Assembly (NCBI GenBank): GCA_011037195.1
Contig: JAAEAF010001107.1
Location: 124,001-188,000 of the forward strand
Direction: 5' to 3'
Length of the DNA stretch: 64,000 nucleotides
Source of the DNA: Triatoma infestans
Lineage: Eukaryota; Arthropoda; Insecta; Hemiptera; Reduviidae
A model generated the notes under the pieces. The model was not told the origin of the DNA, ran no database searches, and saw only the letters and a list, made by a program, of their open reading frames with translations. The position numbers and the translations under genes were made by a program. Of the stretch, positions 1 to 11,013 are shown in pieces; positions within the stretch are counted from its first letter, which is position 1, and each line of letters starts with the position of its first letter.

Positions 1-359
1 AAAAAAAAAATGTCATAAATAAATATTATATTCAGAGATTTAAATAAACAACTAACAAAAGAATAATCACAGATTGTTAATTGTCAGGTTGCTGGGTGGG
101 GTGGGGGTTCGAACAAGAGCAATCAAAGATTTAATATTTATCTATTATACATAGGATCATGTAACAATTTTACAATATTTGTACAGCTTTTGTTATTTTA
201 TAATAGGTATATATATTTTTGTTTTTTTGACGAATACAATTTTCACATATTGTATGTTTTTCTCTTTTGGGAAATTCCACCAGCTGCTATGAAAGAATCT
301 AGTTATCTTTTCTGAAAAAATATGATAGAGTAAACAAAAAATATTGTTTTGGAATTTGC
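1..359. other. AT-rich DNA, nothing recognised
   Basis: Homopolymer-rich, AT-rich sequence with no frame of useful length and no repeat boundary that I can place. Confidence 0.5.
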
Positions 360-790
360 TTGAGTAAACATTAGGGAAGGTTATTACATTTTTTGTTTTT
401 TTTTTTACATTTTGTTATTCTATGTAAAGAGGGAATTTTTCAAAATTGAGTTTTCACCCGGAAATAAAGATTTTAAGGTCACCTGAGTTCGAGGAAAAAA
501 TGTTTTTAGCAAATTCACTATATAGACCTTGGAAGGCTTTTTTTTTTACCAAAGTTCATTGCTCTATTAGCTTATAAAGGTGTAACGATTCAGAAGAAGC
601 TCATTGCAATATGGGCGAAAGATCAGTTTCTAGCACTGGTGCTGTCTCAGCCCGGAAACTTAAGTGTTTTTCATGAAAATTACAGCGGAAACCTAAAACG
701 TTCAAAGAACATGTTGTTAATTTTATATTTAAAATTAACTGCAGTTAGACAAAGTCATGTGCGTGTTTAACAACGGAATTTTTTTTATTC
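360..790 (+). repeat. DR repeat fragment, plus orientation
   Basis: The DR head block is visible near 440-520 (TTTTCACCCGGAAATA, a CACCTGAG motif, then ATGTTTTTAGCAAA). The DR tail is near 742-785 (GCAGTTAGACAAAGTC, then a degraded GTGTTTAACAAC and a T run). The central subunits are missing, and a half-copy of foldback family FB4 sits between head and tail. Confidence 0.6.
550..705. repeat. Half-copy of foldback family FB4
   Basis: This stretch matches one arm of the palindromic element at 42293-42575. Shared landmarks are GTGTAACGATTCAGAAG, CTCATTGCAATATGGGC, a CAGTTTCTAGCA block and AAGTGTTTTTCATGAAAA. Only one arm is present, so it is a truncated copy or the remains of a lost partner arm. 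Confidence 0.6.
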
Positions 791-1433
791 TTTTTAAAAA
801 ATCTTTGCTTAAAAAAAAAATAAATACTTTTTTAAAAATAAAGTTCAATAAAGGGAGCTTGTTTTCTTGGATCTAGTAATTAACTTATATTAAAAATTTA
901 AATGAATTTTGTCTTTTCTAAACTTTCTACCATATTATGTTGAATATAATCAGAAATTAATGAACGCTTTGTCACGTATTATAAAGCTTAGGATGTTTTT
1001 TTTTTTCATTTTGGAGACAACGTATTTATTTAGACAAGTATTTCTGTTTATCAGCTGGAATACACTACTCACCATTAGTTCTTTCCTTTTAAGGCAGGGA
1101 CAGTTATCGCTGTATCTCGCCTATATCATATTCAAGTTTAGTAGTATCCCATTTCAGGTTTTATTTCTTCTGCTTGTAATTCAATTAAACATTTCTGAGA
1201 CATCGTGAAGTGTAAACAGTGACTGTCAGCTCACTCTGTCAGCCTCCAGAAATCTTGTAACTGCAGTTTAAAATTAAAAACACGACTTTTCCTTACTTCA
1301 ATTAATACAATTCAATTAAAAAATTTTCTTTAAATGCATTGTTTACTATGTTAAGTTGGCTGGCCATAAAAGAAGGGGTGGTAGGGACTATACTTGTACA
1401 CCTGAGCGGACTTTGTGTCATTTTATATTTATG
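791..1433 (-). repeat. AT-rich DNA, then a DR minus-orientation piece
   Basis: From 791 to about 1260 I see nothing but AT-rich sequence; the 99-codon frame there is low complexity and has no family signature. From about 1270 to 1430 a piece of DR in minus orientation is recognisable by its TTGGCTGGCCATAAAA and ACCTGAGCGGACTT landmarks, which recur near 32090 and 57640. The piece stops at the edge of the long inverted-repeat element. Confidence 0.5.
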
Positions 1434-1686
1434 TTACGCTCAAAGTCCGAAAATGCTCATTGAGCGAAAAAACAGCTCATAACGCGTCGTGGTCACTGTA
1501 AAATATCCACATCGCGAAATTCGTGTTGTGGCTCTTATGAAAACGCACAAGACGCGTTGTGGCAATCACAGAAAGACCACATAGCGAAATTCGTCTCGTG
1601 GCTATCGTGCTATACGACCAGAACGCATTGTGGCAATGAAGAAAAGCCATGACGCGTTCTGAGCACTAGTTGGTGTAACCATATCA

Positions 1687-1890
1687 CGACGGACAGGTAG
1701 TAACTTGTCGGCTTCAGTTCAACGACTCATTAAACCATCTGTAGAGTTGTTTATTCATTTCTTGTCTGTTTCTGAGGGTGAACCTACATCAGCGCCAACC
1801 ATGACCAATAAAAGAGAAGTGTTTTATGATAAATTACGTGAGCTTGTGGAAAGAAGCACTGAGCGCAGAAATCACTTTTGTTGTGAAAAA
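1687..1890 (+). pseudogene. Arm-encoded protein fragment, left copy
   Basis: A frame running through most of the inner arm reads TISRRTGSNLSASVQRLIKP, followed by VELFIHFLSVSEGEP and a DKLRELVERST segment. The reverse-complement arm encodes a close relative on the minus strand (DKLREFVERST), so the reading frame is shared by both arms. No start codon is obvious and no domain is recognised. It may be an exon of a transposon gene caught in the inverted repeat, or a frame that survives by chance. Confidence 0.35.
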
Positions 1891-2265
1891 TAAGTGTTTG
1901 ACTGCTATTTATTTTTACAGGAACTATTACAGTGGAATTTTGAGTTGCATTTTATATTCTTTGAGCGAACATTGCAGTATTGTTTTTTCAATTCAGCTTC
2001 CATAACTGCAACAAAAATAATAAAGCACTTCTTCAGTCATGCTATGAATGCCTGTGTGTCTAATAAAACAAAGAAACTAATAAAACGAGCAAACTAAGTA
2101 TAAAATAGAATTGAACCTACCTCTGATCAGTTTGTGCCAGACGCTAGTATGTGCTTTTTCCATAATATCAAATAGTTCATCTGTTTTGCAGAAGTACAGA
2201 TTTTTGAACTTGTACTAACTGCTCCAGCTTCAACCAACTTTTCAGTGTCACCAATTTTTAAGACA

Positions 2266-2580
2266 TCATATCGTTTTAGACGACGATACTGCTTTGAAGA
2301 TAGAGACTGGTTGTTTTTTTTTTAAGAAGCTGAGACTGTTTTGTTTCATTAACATTTCATAGTTTTCTGTATTCATGATAAAACTGCGATCAGTGCTTCT
2401 TTCCACAAACTCACGCAATTTATCATAAAACATTTCTTTTTTATTGATCATGGTTAGCGCTGATATACGTTCACCCTCAGAAACAGACAAGAAATGAATA
2501 AACAACTCTACTGATGGTTTAGTGCGTCGTTGTACTCAAGCTGACAAGTTACAACCTGTCTGTCGTGATATGGTTACACC
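2266..2580 (-). pseudogene. Arm-encoded protein fragment, right copy
   Basis: This minus-strand relative of the frame at 1687-1890 contains FIHFLSVSEGER and YDKLREFVERSTD. The frame continues past the end of the arm into spacer. Compared with the left copy, the upstream part has a TGA in frame. No family is recognised. Confidence 0.35.
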
Positions 2581-2822
2581 AACTAGTGCTCAGAACGTGT
2601 CATGGTTCTTCTACATTGCTACAATGCGTTCTGGTAGTATAGTATGATAATAGCCACGACACGAATTTCGCTATGTGGTCTTTCTGTGATTGCCACAACG
2701 TGTCGTGAGCGTTTTCATAAGAGCCATAACATGAATTTCGCGATGTGATGTTTTACAGTGACCACAACGCGTTGTGAGCTGTTTTTTCACTCAATGAGCA
2801 CTTTCGTTCTTTGAGCGTGACA

Positions 2823-3689
2823 TATATAATAACTGGATTTAAGATGAGTAGAGGAAAGTGGTATGAGTTCTTTGCCAGATTTTTTGTCTCGTCTTTGACG
2901 AAATGGAACATCAACGATATATACATAGCATAGTTATTAAACGTATTTGCTATTTGCTCCATTCCCTTTGCTAATGTGATCAGTACTCTAAAGCAGAATA
3001 TTATATCATATTCCCAAAGAAAACTGGACTTTTCCAAACTATTTACATCCAATAAAGGTATAACAAAAAACTAAAAACTGACATTACCATGGCGTCTAAA
3101 CTTCTACATATAATGGAAGCCCTAATATTATTACTGTAGAGACTCCTTAAATAGGCTTGTTTCCTGTAATGGGGCAAATTGACTAGCCATTTTTTTTTTC
3201 TTTTTATTTAAGGGATATGGCGCCTGTGCCCAGGTAGCCAAAGTTTTGCCCGAGTTTAAATATGGTAAAATCATTCAACCAGCCTAAAAAGGAATTAGTT
3301 TTTGTCTAGTCAAAAATTGGTAGGTCCATTATAAACCAAGATGGCATTTATTTTATGCTATGAAACTAAGAATATTGTTCAAGATTTTGAACTCAGAATT
3401 GTTAAAAGGTGCCATTATTAAAATTAGGCGGGAGGAGGATTACAATGCAAACTCACTCCGAGTCTCTGAATCTTCTTTCTCACACTATCTTTCTTTGTTC
3501 CTATATTTTATTCTGTTTCTGTTCGTTCAACCAAATCAGATCCAACTAGATTAAGCCCACATTTGGCAGCACATTAATTACCAAGAATGAAGAAACGTTA
3601 GAAGTGCAGATAAAAAAGAATTGCTCACTGAGTTGTAATACTTCAACGTCACTCAGTTACTCCTAGTAACAGGTAGTATTGTTGTATCA
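2823..3689. other. AT-rich DNA, nothing recognised
   Basis: The 64-, 79- and 99-codon frames in and near this interval have no family signature and look like chance frames. There is a short GC-richer patch near 3215-3245. I see no RNA gene and no repeat boundary. Confidence 0.45.
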
Positions 3690-4000
3690 GATTTTTTACT
3701 TTTTCATGCTGCTGTAAGAGGAACTATTACTGACGATAGTGTCAAATTTTCGATATCAAGTTTTTCACCGGACATAATTGTTTTGAGCACCCCAGGTCCA
3801 AAAAAGTCATTGTTAGAAATTGGTCTGTGTGTGTGTGTGTGTGTATGTGTGTGTGTGTGTGTGTGAGAGTGTGTGTGTGTGTGTGTGTGTCTGTGTGTGT
3901 GTGTAGCTCAAAAAGAAAAAATTTTAAAGAAAATTTACTAAGGAAAGTGTATTTATTGGCGTAAGAGAAAGTTGTATGAGTGTTTCACAACAAATATTAA
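3690..4000 (+). repeat. Short complete DR copy
   Basis: Head block at 3695-3815: TACTTTTTCATGCTG, then TTTCGATATCAAG, CACCGGACATAAT and CCCCAGGTCC. A long GT microsatellite follows. The tail is GGCGTAAGAGAAAGTTGTAT and GTGTTTCACAACAAA at 3958-3994. The 330-bp subunits are absent, so this is head plus tail only. Confidence 0.65.
3825..3904. repeat. GT microsatellite within DR
   Basis: An interrupted run of TG dinucleotides. The same place in other DR copies is GT-rich (for example 11585-11600, 25815-25832 and 60172-60188), so the microsatellite appears to grow from a fixed part of the DR head. Confidence 0.9.
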
Positions 4001-4594
4001 ATAAAAAAATTGTTGTCTGCGATGTTTTCGATACCGAAAGCAGAAGGTTCCTTCAAAGTTTGGTATACTAACTAGTCAGTCATTCAATGATCTCACTTTG
4101 ATTTAAAACTTATTTCAGAGAAAATTCTTTCTGGTGGTGGGGGGAAGTTCTGGTGAAGCGGTGAATTTAGATGTTAATATTTCGGCATTGTATAACAAAA
4201 TCAGTTGACCGGAAGTGTTAATATTCTGAATAATACTTTACTTTCTCTTACAACTGTATTGCTATCGTGTCAAATTTTCGGCATCGGATGCGTTTTCATC
4301 GGAAATATACGTTTTGAGATCTCTTAAAAGTCCCCCCCCCCCCAAGTGGTTTTTTTTACAAATTGGTCTTTGTGTGTTTGTTGTAGTCAGTATAACTCGA
4401 AAAGTGAGAATTGCAGAAAGTTCTAACTTGATATTTAGTTTAGGTTTCACCAAGGGAACTGACAATAATGTTTTGGTCAAAATCCGAAAACCAGAAGCAC
4501 CACTTTACTAAATTTTTGTTTCAGTTTCTTTTTTTGAGATTTTTTTTAAAAAACGGCGCCAACAATTTTCCTTTAATTTGGTATATTAACTACA

Positions 4595-4828
4595 GACAGG
4601 GAAGGGATTAGTTAAGTGGTTAGCGTACTGGATTCCCATGCGAAGGACCCGGGTTCGAGTTCAGTTGTGCTATCCTTAGATTTTTTTCTAGGAGCCTCTT
4701 CAGCTTACTGTCTGGTGATGGACAGTGTTGTCTGTAACGAGAGAACACTGTCCGGAGGCCGGCAGTGCACTGAGAAGGCTTCGGGTGCTAATGACCACAG
4801 ATTTTGACGCGCTTTAAATTAAAAAAAA
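4595..4828 (+). mobile_element. tRNA-derived SINE (family S1), copy 1
   Basis: The head is tRNA-like, with an A-box-like TTAAGTGGTTAGCGTACTGG and a B-box-like GGGTTCGAGTTC. The body contains ACACTGTCCGGAGGCCGGCA, and the tail is GCTAATGACC followed by GACGCGC and an A run. The 7-bp target duplication AACTACA lies at 4588-4594 and 4829-4835 and belongs to the DR subunit (AACTACA precedes AATACAAA in other copies). Transcription would be by RNA polymerase III and movement would need LINE enzymes. Confidence 0.85.
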
Positions 4829-4858
4829 AACTACAAATACAAATAGTTAAAACTTTTG

Positions 4859-5130
4859 ATGAATATGTGGATGGGTCCGGAGTACTGGATAGCATCTGGT
4901 ATTTTATCCGTGTACCATGCATATTTGTAATATTCCTGATCGGTTTCGGATTTTCATACAGTGTCAGAATAAAGTTATCAAGTTCATATGAAGAGAGTTT
5001 ACTTTAACTTAATGTTAAAGGACATTATGTTGAAGTAAACTCTCTACACAACCTTGATAACTTTACTCTAACGATGTATGAAAATCCGAAACCGGTCAGT
5101 AATATTAGAAAAATGCATGCTATGACGCAT
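4859..5130. mobile_element. Foldback element FB1, copy 1
   Basis: The inverted arms share GGTTTCGGATTTTCATACA, GTTATCAAG and AGAGAGTTTACTT with their complements around a centre near 5020. The right arm carries a hammerhead-like core on the plus strand at 5063-5102: TTACT, CTAACGA, a short hairpin, GAAACCGGTC, then AGTAA. It is inserted in a DR subunit, with an imperfect duplication of about 10 bp ending in AACTTTT at both edges. No protein is encoded. Confidence 0.7.
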
Positions 5131-5551
5131 CTACAACTTTTATTTGAAACATGTTTGAAGTGCTATTTTAATTTATTATACGATACTATCCATCCACATA
5201 ATGCCTATTAGAATGAAATGTGTTACCAAAATTCTGAGTTTGAAGAAAATCAGTTGACCGGAAGTGCGACTTTACTGAACAGATTTTGTTTCTCCAGTTT
5301 CCGGAGGCCTACTTCATTAAAATCATCGACGGATTTCATTAAACTTTATTTAGTATGCTTTCCTCAAATAAGTTGTTTTTTATAAGGTTCAGAGAGTCTG
5401 CCTCTAAACTGAAGGCAACTAAAACATCTAGTGAGAATTATATGTTTGAAGGGAATTAGTCCATTATTTTTTATTTCTGCCACTCTGCGACTTCTTTGAT
5501 AACCTCACCAGCAGGTATCTTGAAACATGTTATATTACAAAATATTTTTTT

Positions 5552-5566
5552 AAAGATCTATCACTT
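5552..5566. repeat. Target-site duplication, left, of Jockey copy 1
   Basis: AAAGATCTATCACTT occurs here and again at 6646-6660, exactly bracketing the LINE. Confidence 0.9.
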
Positions 5567-6645
5567 ACTTCGCTTGAACTAAAACAGTTCTGTGTCGGCG
5601 TATTCTTAGATGTCTCTCAAGCTTTCGACAAGGTATGGCATGAAGGATTGCTGTGCAAACTCAAGCACTGTCTACTATCTCATTCTTAACTTCTATCTCA
5701 CAGACCAATTCTTAATCTTCTATTCATCCCATTCTTGCTGGAGTACCACAAGGAAGTGTTCTAGCTCCCCTGCTCTATACTCTCTACACAGCTAACTTAC
5801 CTTCACATCCCAATACTTCTATTTACACCTTCGCTGACGGCACTGCAATCCTTTCCACAGATTCTGATCCTACTCTAGCAGTTCGCACTCTACAAACCCA
5901 CCTGAATTCTTTGGAATCCTGGCTTCAAAAATGGCGAATAAAAATCAACACACAGAAATCAAAGTACATAGTCTACACTAAAACGAAAAACTCTTGCTCC
6001 TGTCTACTTATATAACTCACCATTTCCCTCAGCAGACCATGTGCGGTAACTTGGACTGTACCTGGACAAGCGACTTACTTGGAATCCCCACACAAGACTT
6101 AAACGCATTGAACTGAATAATAGATACAGGCTCCTAAAGTGACTACTCGACCAACGCTCAAAACTAACACTCTACAATAAAAGACGACTGTATCTATCAC
6201 TTTTGGCCCCAATATGTACTTACGGACTCGAACTTTACGGAACTGCAAAACGATCTAACATTAACAAAATACAGACCCTACAATCTAAGATCCTCCGTCA
6301 TATCCTAAATGCACCCTTCTTTGTCAGTAATCTAACTATCCACAATGACCTCAAAATTCCATTCATTTCTGAACTTGCCAGAACTCGTTACAATAGCTTC
6401 CATCAAAAACTCATATCACATCCTAACCCTTTAGCTGCAAATTTATCGTCAACGGCACTTCCTTCTAATCCTCACAGACGGCTGAGGTGCCGCTGGCCAC
6501 GTGACCAATTCGTCGACTAGTGATGGTCATCACTGGATGACCATCATTCACAACTATCACGCCATTTGTATATTGTTCATACATCACATTTACTTGTTGT
6601 TCCTTACAGAACAGTTGTAAATATTCAATAAAAAAAGTTATTAAA
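5567..6645 (+). mobile_element. 5'-truncated Jockey-type LINE, copy 1
   Basis: This is the decayed 3' part of a non-LTR retrotransposon reverse transcriptase, with several frame changes. Visible blocks in order are DVSQAFDKVWHEGL, then AGVPQGSVLAPLLYTLYT, then the catalytic region read as FADGTA where an intact enzyme has FADD or YADD. LYGTAKRSNINKIQTLQSKI follows, and the C-terminal signature is RRLRCRWPRDQF near 6475-6510. A 3' untranslated tail with AATAAA and an A-rich end follows. A 15-bp target duplication flanks it. The loss of the second catalytic aspartate and the frameshifts mean this copy is dead. Confidence 0.9.
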
Positions 6646-7469
6646 AAAGATCTATCACTTCCGTTTTGAAGTTTCCTTTCCAAAAGAAATTATTTTAAGA
6701 ATTCTAAGGATGGTGGGGCGACCGACACACTACCCTCTAAAGTCTAAAGTGACAATTTTTGTGTAGTTTAGTTTCTGCCAGCTGTTTATTAGTACATTTT
6801 ATTTTATCTTAATTATAATATTAAGATCGTATTGTTACAATGCATAAATTATCCACAGTTCATTGGCTTCTGGGAAAAAAAAAGAGGATAATAATCTGTA
6901 GATATAGACAGACATCTTTTGTTATAAGCAATCTATATTTGTACATTAGATGTGTGCGTGTGTATACATAAATTTGAATACCAAATGCCAGCTTTATGTC
7001 AAGATATATATATATGTATATGTATCTCTACAATTTAAACAATTGCCATGAGCACCTGTGACAATAAGGAAGTACAAAAACATTAAATTCCGTTATTTCA
7101 CAATCTACATACAACATATTATTATGTATAACAACATCACATCCATGATTACTATCTAACCTTTTAGGCTATTATTTCCTTTTCGAGGAATCCCAAAAAT
7201 TATAATTCGTATATCGTAAATAATGGTCATTACTTTTGAAGAAACTAATTCGTAATTTTTTTTTTTTGAATCATTGCTATCACTGCATTAAGTCGAATCG
7301 AATCGATTAATTATTTAGTTAGATTTATTATAAACTTCTATCATGAAGGCAATTGTAGAATTGTATCTACTGACTAAAAAAAAAACAATGCAAAAAACAG
7401 CAATTTTCTCCTCTATTGTTCTGGATAAAACGCTAATCAGAAGTTAAGCTTTATTTTTACCTTTTTCTA
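6646..7469. other. Resumed DR piece, then AT-rich DNA
   Basis: The first 100 bases or so continue the DR subunit broken by the LINE. The rest is AT-rich, with a short TA-rich patch near 7000-7022. No gene is seen. Confidence 0.5.
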
Positions 7470-8280
7470 TTGCTATAACCGGAAGTATTGCTTGTGTAAA
7501 AGCAATATTTGTTTTGAACTTCTCTGTTAAGGAACATGTTTTAGCGAATGTTCTGAATTTCCACAGTAAGTTCATATTGATTTTTTTTTTTTTTACTTTT
7601 TTGAAATTTTGTCAAAAATAACTTTGACGACTTCTTTGAACTTCGTATATCAACTACACATACAAAGAGCTACAACTTTTATTTGAAATATTTCTCCGGG
7701 AAAATTTATTTAAGAGCGGCTGGGGGTTAGGTTTTCCTTTAAAGTGCTATTTCAGATTATTATAAAATTCTGTCATCTAAATTATATTAATTAGAATTAA
7801 ATTTGTTGTTGAAATTCCGTGTTTAAAAAAAAATCGGATGACCGTAATGTGCGTTTTTAATGAAATGTATTTTTCAATTTTCCGGTATTTTCTCGAAAAC
7901 GGCTCCAACGATTGTCTTCAAACTAGTTATGTGCACTACACATATAAAGAGCTACAACTTTTATTTGTAATATTTCTCCTAATAAAGTCATTTAAGGGGG
8001 CTTTTGGGGGGAAGTAATGGGGATATGTTTTTCTCTAAAGTGCTATTGTAGTTGATTATTATAATTCTACCATCCAAACAAAATAGTAATGATAGGTGAC
8101 CAAAATTCCGAGTTTTAAGAAAATTAGTAAACCGGAAGTGCGCTTTTACTGAACTTTTTTTTTTAATTTTCGACGAACTCTTACGAATTTCATCAAATCA
8201 AAAATCTGTCAATTACAAATTTGAAAAATGGAGTAAGAGAAAGTTGTGTGAGTGTTGCACACTAGAGTTTTCTCTTGTAT
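7470..8280 (+). repeat. DR repeat, plus orientation, subunits and tail
   Basis: At least two DR subunits are recognisable by AACCGGAAGT near 7476 and 8128, by GAGCTACAACTTTTATTTG near 7669 and 7960, and by AAAGTGCTATTT blocks. The tail GGAGTAAGAGAAAGTTGTGT lies at about 8231-8250. The spacing between equivalent landmarks is close to 300 bp. Confidence 0.75.
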
Positions 8281-9716
8281 TTGTAGTGGAACTAGCTACA
8301 CAGTCACTTTCTAGTGTGATCTAATATGACCACTTCCATAATTGCGTGTTTACATTGTAAATAGTGGTTAGTAAAAGTGAAAAAAGGTGGTAAAAGAGGT
8401 GTTTGTGTGTGTTGTGAGTATTTGTAAGTATATATGTATGTATGTATGTATGTATATATGTATATATACATTTATGTATGTATGTAGTGAGCTAGTGTTT
8501 GTCACTAGGTTCGTTAAACCCAAATAGATTCGGACATCAATTATCATATCTACAGGTACAATAATATGTGGTCTATGGGACTACTGGAATGTTCACTATA
8601 AATGCTGATCGAGATACTCCCCCAAGTAACGCCGAAATTCAAGAAAAAAGTTGCTAATCAGTTGCAATTTTCTAGCAAAACAAAATCTAGCAATATTTAG
8701 CCAAAAATCAATTATTAAAAAAAAATCATTTGCCCAGAGCCCCTCGCTTTTATGGCTGGGCATCTTTGATTTTTCTCTCATCCCCTCCCCCCTCCAAGAC
8801 ATCAATTTTTAATTTGTAAATATTTGCTAGGTAAAAGAAATTCTATCTTTTTATTTTATTTTTATGTTCCCCCCCCCTTACAAAAAAAATAAAACATATA
8901 AACAAATTTTAGTTTTGTCAATATTACCATCAGATAGGGCACGTTTAAAGAAACACTATGACTCATTATAATATCGGATATTTGTCACTTTTTTTTTTTT
9001 TTTCTTATCCATTCCTGTATATTCAGCAGATCTGTCTGTATGTCAGTTAATTTTGAATTTATTTATAGACCTTGACGTCATACGATTAATAAAGAAATTA
9101 AAATAGATAATATCATTGGATAGTTGTATAAATAAGAAGGTAAATTAAGATCATTTTTTTTTTTAATTTATGATATTAAATGTTATTTCTTTATTGTATT
9201 GTTTTGGGTTATTGCTATTTTATTAAATACATTTCTTCTTTTTTTTGCCAAAGTTGTTGGTTTTTCTTATTTATTTCATTGTAAACAATAATTATTTCTT
9301 TTTATTTTTTTTGTTTTAATATACGTCAGTAATTTATGTAATAGGGCAATGACTGCAGGTGATTGCCTAACTAATTTGTTAAAAAGAAATAAAGTTAATA
9401 AACTGTTCAAACTTTCACAAAAATATTTTAAAAATGCTCTTCAGTTAAACGCAAACTGTTTTTTTTTAAATAAATTTTTAGAAGAATTTTCTGCTAATTT
9501 AACACGAGGAAAAAAAAGGATTCCAAAATTTGAAGAGTCCCGTTTGAAGACTATAAGATTTGAAGACTCCCTTACTTACTGGCTTCTTATTCTTCTTATT
9601 GACTGGTTTCTGTGTCCTTCATCCAATCGCCCAAGGATTAACTATGCTCAGATTGTGCGTCGAAAAATGGCTGAATTTCACGGTTTAAATTGTTTCTACC
9701 ATATTTTTTTTTTTTG
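8281..9716. other. AT-rich DNA with a TATG microsatellite
   Basis: TATG repeats occupy about 8430-8486. The remainder is AT-rich with long A and T runs. The 122-codon frame at 9349-9717 is dominated by Lys, Asn, Phe and Leu from AT-rich codons and has no recognisable domain. Confidence 0.5.
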
Positions 9717-10420
9717 AAGAATGTTACAAATAAAAGTGATACTCGTATTTCTATCTGTACAGTTAGTATTCCAAGTTTAAAGAAAATCGTTATGGTCGTT
9801 TATGAGAAAATAACAAAAACACTCGAAAACTTATTTTGTAAACTAGCACTTCCGGTTAACAAATTTTCTAAAAAATTTGGAATTTTAGTAATGTTTGTAA
9901 TGTATATTAATATTGCATTGGTGGCAGAACCGTGCATCATACTGAAGTAGAACTTTAGAGGAAAAGTTTAAAAGTTTCACGCCGCTTATTTTTCCCGCAG
10001 AGCTCCCCCAAAAAAATCAGTTACCGAAGAAAAGGTTTCAAACTAATGTGATATGTAATGCAGTTAGTAATACGAAGTTCACAGAAAATCGTTTCGGAGC
10101 CGGTTTTCGAGAAAGTCGCGAAAAACTGTAAAAATAAAATAAATAAATAAATAGTAAAGTCGCATTTCCGGTTGATGGATTTTGTCCGAAGAAACCTTAA
10201 TGTTAGATTCGGTGGTAGTACCTAAATGGAATACCAGGTTTCACCTTCCTATGAGTTTTCGTGTTTGTGATATTTTGTTCACAACACACACACAATAAAG
10301 ACAGGCCATTCATTAAAAACAATTTTATCTCACTCAGGGAACCTCAACATATGTATTTCCAATAAAAACACAATTTCGAAAATTTGACACGATCGTAATA
10401 CTTCCTCTCAATAAGGAGTA
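9717..10420 (-). repeat. DR repeat, minus orientation
   Basis: Minus-orientation landmarks are CACTTCCGGTTAACAAA near 9847, AAAGAAAATCG near 9780, TTCCGGTTGATGGATTTTGT near 10166 and a reversed head ending ATTTGACACGATCG at about 10380-10396. It abuts a plus-oriented DR head at about 10420, giving a head-to-head junction. Confidence 0.7.
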
Positions 10421-11009
10421 AGAGGAAGTAATAAATGTTTTGAAGTTACCCGAGTTGGGGAAAAAAATAAATGTTTTTAGCAAATGGTGCGTGAATGTGA
10501 GCGATGCATATAAAGAAAATACATAGAAAACCAAGAAAATTTGCAAGAACTCAAAGCTAATTACTTATTCCACGGTACTCCATCAATGGTTTCAATACGA
10601 AGTTTTCTAGTAGAAAGCAATTTTAACCGGAAGGTTGACTTTACTGACACTTTTTTATTTTTTGCAATTTTCTCAAAAATTGTTCCAATGATTTTCTTTT
10701 TACTTCGTATATTATGGAACAGACACACAAACACATAAATGCCTACAGTAATAATTGTATAAGAGAAAGATACGTGAGTTTTCTTTTTAGCTTTTGTTAT
10801 TCGCAATTACTCGAAGTTTTTGCAAATGGAATTGCTAATTTATTGTATACGAGTTTTGGAGCATCTGTGTTGCTAAGCTTAACACCTGTCATTTTAGGTT
10901 TTGTGAAAATTCATGGAGACGCCATCTGGTTGACTAAGATGTAATCACATTCAAGTAAATTATGTCCTAAGAACCAACTTTTAAAATATAAGGTTCTCCA
11001 CCAATCTAC
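10421..11009 (+). repeat. DR repeat, plus orientation, partial
   Basis: The head motif ATGTTTTTAGCAAATGGTGC lies near 10468-10490. A subunit with TTTAACCGGAAGG, TTTACTGACAC and TTTTCTTTTTACTTCGTATA follows near 10620-10712. The similarity fades toward the LTR-like element at 11014. Confidence 0.55.
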
Positions 11010-11013
11010 CTAT

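Larger units (their letters stand above)
1434..2822. mobile_element. Long inverted-repeat element, about 1.39 kb
   Basis: Two arms of about 440 bp, roughly 1434-1875 and 2393-2822, are reverse complements with scattered mismatches and enclose about 520 bp of spacer. The outer parts carry repeated short near-palindromes built on CGAAATTCG between CCAC and GTGG, with several ACGCGTTGTGG motifs. The inner parts carry the same coding-like frame in both arms, including the peptide VELFIHFLSVSEGE. The right copy has an in-frame stop upstream. It resembles a foldback or long-TIR DNA transposon, but I recognise no transposase and could not fix a target duplication. Confidence 0.7.
4001..5551 (+). repeat. 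DR repeat, plus orientation, with nested insertions
   Basis: A tail part with GACCGGAAGTG lies at 4206-4216. A new head begins at about 4240 (GTGTCAAATTTTCGGCATCG). Subunits run on to 5551, with another GACCGGAAGTGCGACTTTAC at 5256-5275. A SINE at 4595 and a foldback element at 4859 are inserted in it, and a Jockey element interrupts it at 5567. DR-like sequence resumes after 6646. Confidence 0.65.

Noticed and set aside
909..1208. 99-codon open frame
   Set aside because: Composition is driven by AT-rich codons (Phe, Leu, Ile), with no domain, no neighbours and no repeat of the frame elsewhere.
1480..1660. CRISPR-like short repeats in the left arm of the 1.4-kb element
   Set aside because: The repeated CGAAATTCG and GCGTTGTGG motifs are irregularly spaced, too few and mirrored in the opposite arm, so they belong to the transposon-like ends.
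9349..9717. 122-codon open frame
   Set aside because: Lys/Asn/Phe-rich chance frame in AT-rich DNA, with no recognisable motif or conserved copy.
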